From Rhodospirillales bacterium (GTDB lineage Bacteria > Pseudomonadota > Alphaproteobacteria > BOG-932 > Roseiterribacteraceae), in NCBI GenBank assembly GCA_028291345.1, contig JAQGIF010000154.1, forward strand, positions 21,651 through 85,650: a stretch of 64,000 nt of DNA, read 5' to 3'. Below are positions 56,543 to 64,000 of the stretch, piece by piece. How positions within the stretch are numbered: the first letter of the stretch is position 1; each line of letters opens with the position of its first letter. The notes under the pieces were generated by a model that saw nothing but the letters and a program-made list of their open reading frames with translations, was not told where the DNA came from and did not search any database. The translations under genes and the position numbers were made by a program.

Positions 56543-57676
56543 ATGGCGCATATTATCGGATCTCTGCAGGGCTTATTGCACTGGCTCATTCATGCCGGCC
56601 CGATCTATATCGTGGCGCTCTCGATCCTCGTGTTCGTGCATGAGTTCGGCCATTTTTGGGTCGCGCGCCGCTGCGGTGTAAAGATCGAAGCATTTTCAAT
56701 TGGCTTCGGCGGAGAGCTGTTCGGATGGACCGATCGCCTGGGCACCAGGTGGCGGGTTGCGTGGTTACCTATCGGCGGCTTCGTCAAGATGTTCGGCGAT
56801 GCGGACGCGTCCAGCCGGCCTGACACGGCCGCCGCCGCGCAGATGGATGCGGAGGCGCGGCGCGTTTCCTTTACTCACAAAAAGCTCTGGCAGAAGGCGC
56901 TGATAGTTGCGGCTGGGCCGGCTGCAAACTTCCTTTTTGCCATCGTCATTATGGCCGTCCTTTTCTCCACGATCGGGCAGCCGTTCACGCCGCCGGTGAT
57001 CGGCAGCGTCGTGCCGGGTTCGGCGGCCGAGAAAGCCGGGTTGATGGCGGGCGACGTGGTCGAGAGCGTCGATGGCGTGACCGTCAGGCGCTTCGAGGAA
57101 CTGCGGCAAATGGTTGTCCTTGGTACCGGCGACCCGTTGACGTTGACGTTGATGCGCAAAGGGCAGGCGATGACGCTGGTCGCGACCCCACAGATCGTCG
57201 AGGAAGACGATCTGCTCGGCAACAAGACCAAGGTTGGCAGGTTGGGTATGATGCCTTCTGGCCAATTCGTCATGCGCCACGAAGATCCGGCAACGGCGTT
57301 ATGGCAGGCGACTCGCGAGACATGGTCGATCACGGCGTCATCGTTGACGGCGATTGGCCAGATGATCACCGGGCGGCGAAGCTCGGATGACCTGCGGGGG
57401 CCGATCGGTATGAGCCAGGTAATCGAGCAAGTATCACACGAAGGCTTCATTCCGCTGGTTCAACTGGTGGCCTTGCTGTCGATCAGCCTGGGCTTGATCA
57501 ATCTTTTTCCCATTCCAGTGCTGGACGGCGGTCATCTGCTGTTCTATGCAATCGAGGCGGTAAGCAGGCGGCCGGTGAGCGATCGTGCCTTGGCTGTCGG
57601 CTTTCGTGTAGGGTTTGCCTTGATCGTGTCGTTCTATGTATTCGTGATGTGGAATGACATTACAAAGCATATCTAG
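56543..57676 (+). CDS. rseP: site-2 zinc protease RseP
   Basis: A 377-residue intramembrane protease. The zinc motif FVHEFGHFWVARRCGV is in the first membrane segment and the third ligand in PIPVLDGGHLLFY near the end. One PDZ domain lies between (VVPGSAAEKAGLMAGDVVES). Four membrane segments are seen. In E. coli RseP releases sigma E; the target in this species cannot be told. It is nine bases after dxr. Confidence 0.96.
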   Translation: MAHIIGSLQGLLHWLIHAGPIYIVALSILVFVHEFGHFWVARRCGVKIEAFSIGFGGELFGWTDRLGTRWRVAWLPIGGFVKMFGDADASSRPDTAAAAQMDAEARRVSFTHKKLWQKALIVAAGPAANFLFAIVIMAVLFSTIGQPFTPPVIGSVVPGSAAEKAGLMAGDVVESVDGVTVRRFEELRQMVVLGTGDPLTLTLMRKGQAMTLVATPQIVEEDDLLGNKTKVGRLGMMPSGQFVMRHEDPATALWQATRETWSITASSLTAIGQMITGRRSSDDLRGPIGMSQVIEQVSHEGFIPLVQLVALLSISLGLINLFPIPVLDGGHLLFYAIEAVSRRPVSDRALAVGFRVGFALIVSFYVFVMWNDITKHI

Positions 57677-57715
57677 ACGTTACTTCCGGAACTTAATCCT
57701 AAGGTTGATAGATAG

Positions 57716-60052
57716 ATGAACCGGTGGGTTGCACCGCTGCTCCTGACGGCTGCTCATGCTGCGCCCTTCACCCTACCGGTGTTGGCGCTTATGCCTGCAG
57801 TCGCACTCGCTCAGCAAGACGGAGTTATTCGCGACATTCGTGTCGAGGGTACCCAGCGTATCGAAGCCGGCACCGTCCTGTCCTATATGACGGTCAAGCC
57901 CGGCGATCCGTTCGATTCCGCACAGGAGGACGCGTCGCTCAAGAATCTGTTTGCGACCGGCTTGTTCGCGGATGTCACGTTTCGCCGCGACGGCAACGTA
58001 CTGGTCGTCCTGGTTGCAGAAAATCCGATCGTCAACAAGATTGCATTCGAGGGTAACAAAAAGCTCGAGAGCAACAAGCTGACGGACGAGATTCAGATCA
58101 AGCCGCGCACCGTCTATACGCGCACTCGCGTCCAAGCAGATGTTGACCGTATTCTTGAGCTCTATCGTCGCGCCGGCCGCTATTCCGCCAGGGTAGAACC
58201 CAAGGTCGTGGTGCTCGATCAGAATCGCGTCGATCTCGTGTTTGAAATCGATGAAGGCCCACGCACGCCGGTCAGCCGCATCAATTTCGTCGGCAATCAC
58301 GCCTATGACGGCGATAATTTGCGCGACGCTATTCTGACGAAGGAAGCGATCTGGTGGCGTTTTCTGACGTCGAATGACAGCTATGATCCAGATCGTCTGC
58401 AATATGACAAGGAATTGCTCCGCCGATTTTACCTGTCCAACGGCTTCGCGGATTTCCGAGTCGTATCGGCGGTGGCGGAGCTCACTCCCAATCGCCAGGA
58501 CTTCTTCATCACGTTCACGATCGATGAAGGTGAGAAATATAACTTCGGCAAGGTAGACATCCGCGGGGAATTGAAGGGGCTGGATACGGCGACCCTTACC
58601 GACTACCTGCTGACGCACGAAGGCGACGTCTATAGCGCAAATAAGATCGAAGACACGGTCGTCGCTCTTAGCCAGGCGGTGACGCAGCAGCATTACGCGT
58701 TCGTCGATGTGCGGCCGGAGTTCACTAAGAATCGCGACACGCACACGATCGATATCACCTACGATGTCAGCGAAGGCCCGCGGATTTTTGTCGAACGGAT
58801 CAATATTTCAGGTAACGAGACGACCGTCGACGAAGTGATTCGCCGCGAGATGAAACTGGCTGAAGGGGATGCCTTCAACCAGGACCTGCTCAAGAAATCC
58901 GAGCAGAATCTGAAGGACCTCGATTATTTCGAAAAGGTCAACGTCACCAACATTCCCGGATCCGAACCCGACAAAACCATTGTCGATGTAAAGGTGACGG
59001 AGAAGAGTACCGGTGAGGTTTCGGTCGGTGCAGGTTATTCAGGTCTGGATGGCGCGTTCGCGCAGTTCAATATACGCCAGCGCAATCTTTTCGGCGAAGG
59101 CAAGGATCTGCAGTTCGGCGCCCAATTGGCGAGTTACTATCAGCAGCTGAATATTGCCTATACCCAACCCTATCTGCTGGGGCGCGATATCGCGGCTGGT
59201 TTCGATATTATCCGCAACGTCCAGAACTACACACAGAATTACAGTTACAATCAGGAGAAGACCGGGTTCGATCTGCGCGCGGGCTATGCTCTGTCGGACT
59301 CTCTTCGTCAGACGCTGACCTATAGCCTCACAGCGAACCAGATTACGAACATCCAGCCAGGGGCATCATTCTTTATCTTTGAGCAGGCCGGGTTGCGTTA
59401 TACCTCGCAGATCGGACAGGCGCTGGTTTTCGACAAGCGCGACGCGCGGATCGACACGACCAAAGGTTATATACTCAGCCTTCAGACCAACCTCGCCGGT
59501 TTGGGTGGCACCGACCATTATTTCCAGACAGTGGCAAAGGCTGGGTATTATTATCCGATCGCCGACGGTTGGGTCCTGAATGCCCGGATCGAAGCCGGCG
59601 ATGTCGTTGGGTTGGGCGAAAAGGTGAATATTGAAAGCCGCTTCTTTGTTGGTGGCGATAATTTACGAGGTTTCCGCGTAGCCGGTATCGGTCCGCGCGA
59701 CGTGACAACCCACGATCCACTCGGCGGCGACTATTATTACACCGGCTCGCTTGAAACGAGCATTCCTCTCGGGCTGCCGCAGGAATATGGAATCAAGATG
59801 TTCGGCTTTACGGACTTCGGTGCGCTTGGCGGCATTGAGGAAAGCAACCAGCCGATTGTGATTAATGGTGTTTCGGTGTTGCCCAACCCGGGTGGCATTT
59901 TCCAGAGCTTCGCTCTGCGCGCGTCGGCGGGCATCGGTGTTTCTTGGAAGTCGCCGTTTGGCCTGGTGCGCGTCAATATTGCCTACCCATTCCTGAAGCA
60001 GAGCTTGGACAAGGGTCAGGTTCTGAATTTCAATTTTGGATCTCATTTCTAG
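57716..60052 (+). CDS. bamA: outer-membrane protein assembly factor BamA
   Basis: A 778-residue protein. The signal peptide ends PAVALAQQ. Five POTRA domains (about 30-430) start with IRDIRVEGTQRIEAGTVLSY. The C-terminal 16-strand barrel holds the VRGF-type motif as NLRGFRVAGIGPRD and ends in FNFGSHF with the terminal phenylalanine. It catalyses folding of outer-membrane proteins with BamE (5004-5501) and the Skp chaperone next to it. Confidence 0.97.
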   Translation: MNRWVAPLLLTAAHAAPFTLPVLALMPAVALAQQDGVIRDIRVEGTQRIEAGTVLSYMTVKPGDPFDSAQEDASLKNLFATGLFADVTFRRDGNVLVVLVAENPIVNKIAFEGNKKLESNKLTDEIQIKPRTVYTRTRVQADVDRILELYRRAGRYSARVEPKVVVLDQNRVDLVFEIDEGPRTPVSRINFVGNHAYDGDNLRDAILTKEAIWWRFLTSNDSYDPDRLQYDKELLRRFYLSNGFADFRVVSAVAELTPNRQDFFITFTIDEGEKYNFGKVDIRGELKGLDTATLTDYLLTHEGDVYSANKIEDTVVALSQAVTQQHYAFVDVRPEFTKNRDTHTIDITYDVSEGPRIFVERINISGNETTVDEVIRREMKLAEGDAFNQDLLKKSEQNLKDLDYFEKVNVTNIPGSEPDKTIVDVKVTEKSTGEVSVGAGYSGLDGAFAQFNIRQRNLFGEGKDLQFGAQLASYYQQLNIAYTQPYLLGRDIAAGFDIIRNVQNYTQNYSYNQEKTGFDLRAGYALSDSLRQTLTYSLTANQITNIQPGASFFIFEQAGLRYTSQIGQALVFDKRDARIDTTKGYILSLQTNLAGLGGTDHYFQTVAKAGYYYPIADGWVLNARIEAGDVVGLGEKVNIESRFFVGGDNLRGFRVAGIGPRDVTTHDPLGGDYYYTGSLETSIPLGLPQEYGIKMFGFTDFGALGGIEESNQPIVINGVSVLPNPGGIFQSFALRASAGIGVSWKSPFGLVRVNIAYPFLKQSLDKGQVLNFNFGSHF

Positions 60053-60065
60053 AAGGTTTTCGTCC

Positions 60066-60731
60066 ATGCGTAGTTATAAATTGCTTTTCGGGCTTGCGCT
60101 TCTCGGCGCGGTATCGGGCGTGTCGATGGGCATGGCCCAAACTCCAGCTGCCGCACCGGCGGCTGCGCCGATTGTGGGGCCGGCCCCGGTTGCGCCGACA
60201 GTCGCGATCGTCGATATGCAGCGTGTCCTGGTGGAGTCAGCCGCGGGCCGAAGCATCCAAACCCAACTCGATGGCGAGCGCCGCAAGATCCGGGATCAGG
60301 TGACGAAGCTTGACGATGAAATCAAAGCCGCTGAAAACGACTTTCGACGGCAACGGGCGGTGATGGCTCCGGATGCGCAGAATCAGCAAATCCAGGCGCT
60401 GCAGGCCAAACAGGCAGATGCACAACGTGTCGTGCAGGATCGCCAGGAAGCATTCCAGAAGGGGCAGAACGACGCGGTTGCCGTTGTTGGCGATAATATG
60501 CGCGATATCGTGCAACAGCTTGCGGGCGAGCGTCACATCGGAATGGTCCTCCGCAAGGAACTCGTCATCTCCTATTCGGATAAGAACATGGACATCACCG
60601 ACGATGTAATTCAGCGCCTCAACACCAAGTTGCCCACGGTGACGGTCACCATTCCTGCGCCTGGCGCTACGCAAGCAGGAACTGCATCCGCGCCGGCGGC
60701 CGCTGCCGATAAAGCTCCGAAGAAGAAATGA
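60066..60731 (+). CDS. skp: OmpH/Skp family periplasmic chaperone
   Basis: A 221-residue protein. The start at 60066 gives a signal peptide ending SMGMAQ, while an earlier start at 60036 lies in bamA. An Ala/Pro-rich segment follows, then VAIVDMQRVLVESAAGRSIQ and long helices rich in Gln and charged residues that form the Skp tentacles. The tail is Ala/Lys rich (DKAPKKK). It carries unfolded outer-membrane proteins to BamA. Confidence 0.92.
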   Translation: MRSYKLLFGLALLGAVSGVSMGMAQTPAAAPAAAPIVGPAPVAPTVAIVDMQRVLVESAAGRSIQTQLDGERRKIRDQVTKLDDEIKAAENDFRRQRAVMAPDAQNQQIQALQAKQADAQRVVQDRQEAFQKGQNDAVAVVGDNMRDIVQQLAGERHIGMVLRKELVISYSDKNMDITDDVIQRLNTKLPTVTVTIPAPGATQAGTASAPAAAADKAPKKK

Positions 60732-60800
60732 TCTCCAATGCCGGGCGCTGAGATTTCGCAACGCCACAGAGCGATGGGTCCGAGATAGAGTAGATTTGTG

Positions 60801-61271
60801 ATGGAGCTGCAACAAGAATCAAACGAGCGCGGGGTCTGCCTGGATATCGGCCAACTCCTCAAGATGCTTCCGCATCGTTACCCGATCCTGATGATTGACC
60901 GGCTCGAGGAAATCGTAATCGACCATAGCGCGGTCGGGATTAAAAACGTTTCGATAAATGAACCCTTTTTCCAGGGACATTTCCCAGAGAAGCCGATTAT
61001 GCCCGGTGTTCTGATCATCGAAGCCATGGCGCAGACCGCCGCTGCGCTGGTCGTTTATACGATTGGCAACACGGTGGAGGGGCGCTTAGTTTATTTCATG
61101 TCGGTCGAAAACGCGCGCTTCCGGAAGCTCGTAGTGCCAGGCGATCAATTGCGCGTACATGTCGAGCGTATTCATAAACGCCGCAACGTCTGGAAGTTCA
61201 AAGGCGAAGCGAAGGTCAATGGCGTCATTTGCGCTGAAGCGATCTATACCGCGATGATTGTTGATGAGTAG
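60801..61271 (+). CDS. fabZ: 3-hydroxyacyl-[acyl-carrier-protein] dehydratase FabZ
   Basis: A 156-residue hot-dog-fold enzyme. The catalytic His is in [20 protein letters not shown] and the Glu follows in the same helix; [17 protein letters not shown] is the N-terminal signature. It acts in fatty acid elongation and balances supply with the lipid A genes that follow. A GTG one codon earlier is an alternative start. It overlaps lpxA by eight bases. Confidence 0.96.
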   Translation: MELQQESNERGVCLDIGQLLKMLPHRYPILMIDRLEEIVIDHSAVGIKNVSINEPFFQGHFPEKPIMPGVLIIEAMAQTAAALVVYTIGNTVEGRLVYFMSVENARFRKLVVPGDQLRVHVERIHKRRNVWKFKGEAKVNGVICAEAIYTAMIVDE

Positions 61272-62109
61272 CTCGCTGACGCCGGCTTTGACCAACTCAT
61301 CAAAAACCGCGGTTACGGTCCACCCAACGGCGATTATTCATCCTAAAGCCATCCTGGGTGAGGGGGTCGAGATTGGCCCCTATTGTGTCCTCGGTCCCGA
61401 CGTCGTCGTAGGCGACCGCGTGCAAATGATTAGCCATGTCGTGATCGATGGCCGGACGACCATTGGCGCCGATTCGATCATCTTTCCGTTCGCGTCACTG
61501 GGTCAGGCCCCACAGGACCTCAAATATAAGGGCGAACCCTCTACACTCGAGATCGGCGCGCGCAGCCGCATCCGCGAACAGGTGACAATGAATCCGGGCA
61601 CCGAGGGCGGGGGCATGGTGACCCGCGTCGGCGACGATGGTCTGTTCATGGTCGGCTGTCATGTCGCGCATGATTGCATCCTGGGCGACCATATCATTAT
61701 GGCCAACAACGCGACCCTGGCGGGGCACGTCGTCATGGGCGATTTCGCGGTGCTCGGCGGGCTGTCGGCGGTGCATCAGTTCGTCCGCATTGGCCCGCAC
61801 GCGATGGTGGGTGGCATGACTGGCGTCGAGCAGGATGTCATCCCCTTCGGGCTGGTCATGGGTGACAGGGCGCGGCTGACCGGTCTCAACCTGGTCGGCA
61901 TGGAGCGCAGGGGCTTTCCCCGTGAAGACATACAGGGCGTGCGCAGCGCTTATCGCGTGCTGTTCGGACCGGACGGCACGCTGGCGGAACGCATCGAGGA
62001 AGTGGCGCAGGCCTTTTCCGCGAACCAGTATGTGCGGCAGATCATCGAGTTCGCCCGCGCCAAGTCGAGCCGTGGGCTATGCCAGCCGCGCGCTCAGAAT
62101 GGCGGCTGA
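61264..62109 (+). CDS. lpxA: UDP-N-acetylglucosamine acyltransferase LpxA
   Basis: A 281-residue left-handed beta-helix enzyme that starts lipid A synthesis. Hexapeptide repeats begin [20 protein letters not shown]. The catalytic His is in [14 protein letters not shown]. The segment [17 protein letters not shown] leads to the C-terminal helices. ATG 61264 is preferred over two TTG codons just before it. Confidence 0.96.
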   Translation: MSSSLTPALTNSSKTAVTVHPTAIIHPKAILGEGVEIGPYCVLGPDVVVGDRVQMISHVVIDGRTTIGADSIIFPFASLGQAPQDLKYKGEPSTLEIGARSRIREQVTMNPGTEGGGMVTRVGDDGLFMVGCHVAHDCILGDHIIMANNATLAGHVVMGDFAVLGGLSAVHQFVRIGPHAMVGGMTGVEQDVIPFGLVMGDRARLTGLNLVGMERRGFPREDIQGVRSAYRVLFGPDGTLAERIEEVAQAFSANQYVRQIIEFARAKSSRGLCQPRAQNGG

Positions 62110-62935
62110 AGAGGGGCGACCGCTCGGTATCCTGGCGGGTGGCGGGACGCTGCCCAGGCGCGTAGCTGAGGCGGCGGCGGCGCAAGGCAGACCGGTCTTC
62201 ATTGTCGCCTTCACCGGCCAGTTCGAGCAGGCGACGGTCGCGGGCTTTCCCCATATATCGCTCAGGATCGGCGAGGCTGGACGCATCCTGTCGGAAATGC
62301 GGAAGGCTGGCGTGGTCGATCTCGTCATGGCCGGTGGGGTCAGGCGGCCCAGCCTGTCTGAACTGGGTCTCGACTGGCGCGGGGTGCAGCTTTTCGCGCG
62401 CATCGGCGCCGGCGCCCTCGGCGACAATGGCTTGCTGGCGGCGATCGGTCGGGAATTGGAACGCGAGGGTTTCAAGCTTGTGGGCGCCAGCGAGATATTG
62501 GACAGCGGAGCGGTGGCTATGGGCGCGCTGGGTTGGCACCAGCCTGACGAACAGGCTCACGCGGACATCGCGCACGGCGTGAAAGTGGCGCGGGCACTGG
62601 GCGTCGTCGATGTCGGCCAATCTGTGGTCGTACAGCAAGGGCTGGTGCTGGGGGTCGAGGCGATCGAGGGCACGGATGCGCTGCTTCAGCGAGCCGGACC
62701 ATTGCGGCGCGAGGGTCTGGGCGGCGTCCTGGTCAAGATCGCCAAGCCGCAACAGGATCGACGCATCGACCTGCCCACCATTGGACCGGCGACGGTAGCG
62801 CTCGCGGCTGCGGCGGGGCTGCGCGGCATCGCGGTCGAGGCGGGCAGCACCATCATCCTGGATCAAGCTACGACAATCGACGCGGCGGATGCGGCGGGGC
62901 TCTTCGTCATCGCGCTGGACCCAAAGGCGGCATGA
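62099..62935 (+). CDS. lpxI: UDP-2,3-diacylglucosamine diphosphatase LpxI
   Basis: A 278-residue enzyme that removes UMP from UDP-diacylglucosamine, replacing LpxH in alphaproteobacteria. The N-terminal domain has LGILAGGGTLPRRVAEAAAA and the C-terminal DUF1009 domain has VGQSVVVQQGLVLGVEAIEG, KPQQDRRIDLPTIGP and a final Rossmann-like turn. It overlaps lpxA by 11 bases and lpxB by four. Confidence 0.96.
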   Translation: MAAEEGRPLGILAGGGTLPRRVAEAAAAQGRPVFIVAFTGQFEQATVAGFPHISLRIGEAGRILSEMRKAGVVDLVMAGGVRRPSLSELGLDWRGVQLFARIGAGALGDNGLLAAIGRELEREGFKLVGASEILDSGAVAMGALGWHQPDEQAHADIAHGVKVARALGVVDVGQSVVVQQGLVLGVEAIEGTDALLQRAGPLRREGLGGVLVKIAKPQQDRRIDLPTIGPATVALAAAAGLRGIAVEAGSTIILDQATTIDAADAAGLFVIALDPKAA

Positions 62936-64000
62936 GCCAGACCAACGCTCTGGTCTATATCATCGCCGGCGAGCCCTCGGGCGACCTGCTGGGCGGCAGC
63001 CTGATGGCGGCGCTGCGGGCGCGGACGGGCGATAAGATCCGCTTCGCGGGCGTCGGCGGCCCCAGGATGACCGAGCAAGGGCTGACCTCGCTGTTCCCCA
63101 TGACCGAGCTGGCAGTGTTCGGCTTGGCGGAGATACTGCCCAAGATTGCCCATCTGAAGCGGCGCGGCGAGGAGACGGTCGCAGATATCGCGCGGCTGAG
63201 CCCTGATGCATTGGTGACGATCGATGCGCCCGGCTTTGCCCTCAGGGTGTCGGAACGGGTTGTGCCCCTGGGCCTTCCCCGCATCCACTATGTCGCGCCC
63301 TCGGTCTGGGCCTGGAAGCCGGGGAGGGCGGCGAAGATCGCTAAGTATCTCACCCATCTGATGGCGCTGCTGCCCTTCGAACCTCCCTACTTCACGAAGG
63401 AAGGGCTGACTTGCACGTTCGTCGGCCATCCTGCCATAGAGGGCAAAGCGGGCACGGGCGACGGGGCGGCGTTTCGGGCGCGGCACGGCATCGGCCCGGA
63501 TCGGCAGGTGCTGGTCCTGCTGCCTGGCAGCAGGACAGGCGAGATCGATCGAATGTTGCCTGTGTTCCTGGAGGCGCTGAAGCAGCTCCAGGCCGGGCGA
63601 GGGGCGTTCACCATCGTGGTGCCTGTCCCGTCCTATCTGGCGGAGAAGGTTCGCGCCAGTTTGGCCAAATCCGCCCTCGATTGGGTGCTCATTGAAGACG
63701 ATGCGGAGAAGTTCAACGCTTTCGCGGCGGCGGAGCTCGCTCTAGCCAAGTCGGGGACGGTGACATTAGAGCTGGCACTGTCGGGCGTACCAACGATAAT
63801 CGGCTATAAAATCAACAGATTAACCCATTTAATCGCGATCAGGATGACATTCGGCAAATATGCCGGCCTGCCAAACGTGATACTGGACCGGCCGCTGATG
63901 CCGGAGCTGCTGCAATATGACTGCACGCCGGAGCGGCTGGTGGTCGAAATGGCCAGGCTGCTGGACGATCCAGCGGCGCGGCAGGCGCAGCTGGAGGGAG
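62932..64000 (+). CDS. lpxB: lipid-A-disaccharide synthase LpxB (3' partial)
   Basis: An open frame of 356 codons running off the window end. The start MSQTNALVYIIAGEPSGDLL is typical, as are the segments VTIDAPGFALRVSERV, HYVAPSVWAWKPGRAAKI, VLLPGSRTGEIDRMLP and AKSGTVTLELALSGVPTIIG of this GT19 glycosyltransferase. It joins the LpxI product to UDP-diacylglucosamine. About 30-40 C-terminal residues are missing from the window. Confidence 0.95.
   Translation, partial: MSQTNALVYIIAGEPSGDLLGGSLMAALRARTGDKIRFAGVGGPRMTEQGLTSLFPMTELAVFGLAEILPKIAHLKRRGEETVADIARLSPDALVTIDAPGFALRVSERVVPLGLPRIHYVAPSVWAWKPGRAAKIAKYLTHLMALLPFEPPYFTKEGLTCTFVGHPAIEGKAGTGDGAAFRARHGIGPDRQVLVLLPGSRTGEIDRMLPVFLEALKQLQAGRGAFTIVVPVPSYLAEKVRASLAKSALDWVLIEDDAEKFNAFAAAELALAKSGTVTLELALSGVPTIIGYKINRLTHLIAIRMTFGKYAGLPNVILDRPLMPELLQYDCTPERLVVEMARLLDDPAARQAQLEG

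Noticed and set aside
1..64000. CRISPR arrays and prophage genes
   Set aside because: No regularly spaced repeat array and no phage structural, integrase or lysis genes were seen; the single transglycosylase fits an envelope role.

Overview
The window is chromosomal DNA of an alphaproteobacterium, most likely of the Rhodospirillales type. Evidence for this is the conserved gene order (rpmF-plsX-fabH-ihfA-merR; hom-glpX-recJ; proS-lolC-lolD-dnaE; rpsB-tsf-pyrH-frr-uppS-cdsA-dxr-rseP-bamA-skp-fabZ-lpxA-lpxI-lpxB), a short prolyl-tRNA synthetase, LpxI rather than LpxH, a cytochrome bc1 assembly chaperone of the CBP3 family and a class I PHA synthase. No taxon name can be derived from the sequence alone. 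GC content looks high and most housekeeping genes overlap by 1-26 bases.

Layout. 1-2651: riboflavin/NusB/thiamine operon (ribB with a degenerate RibA domain, ribH, nusB, thiL). 2812-4905: membrane pyrophosphatase with its own palindrome upstream and a strong terminator. 5004-10026: bamE (minus strand), the CBP3-like chaperone, yceD, rpmF, plsX, fabH, ihfA and a MerR regulator. 10169-10336: a broken tRNA-Pro copy followed by an intact tRNA-Pro(GGG).

10337-28620 is interpreted as a genomic island. The 3' end of tRNA-Pro is repeated imperfectly at 28600-28620, just before cutA. The island carries a ferritin-like protein, an IS110 transposase remnant, a PAS/LuxR-type regulator, a small lipoprotein, a type II secretion cluster (gspE F [G] H I J L M N D K), a lytic transglycosylase, a 642-residue diheme cytochrome c peroxidase-like protein, a small secreted fibronectin-III protein and an ilvD remnant. 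The island is partly decayed: the major pseudopilin gene gspG has lost its N-terminal half and is frameshifted, the start of gspD looks frameshifted, and no integrase or prepilin peptidase is visible. A near-identical palindrome lies upstream of both the secretion operon and the peroxidase gene, which suggests co-regulation.

28636-45919 returns to ordinary genome: cutA, a CoA-binding protein, rplM-rpsI, an MBL-fold hydrolase, argC, gamma-carbonic anhydrase, phaC, an OmpA-like lipoprotein, hom, glpX, recJ, fhs, proS and lolCD. 45946-49419 is dnaE, followed by a minus-strand lipoprotein. 50683-64000 is a long run of translation and envelope genes: ribosomal S2, EF-Ts, UMP kinase, ribosome recycling factor, then isoprenoid and phospholipid precursors, outer-membrane assembly and lipid A synthesis, ending inside lpxB.
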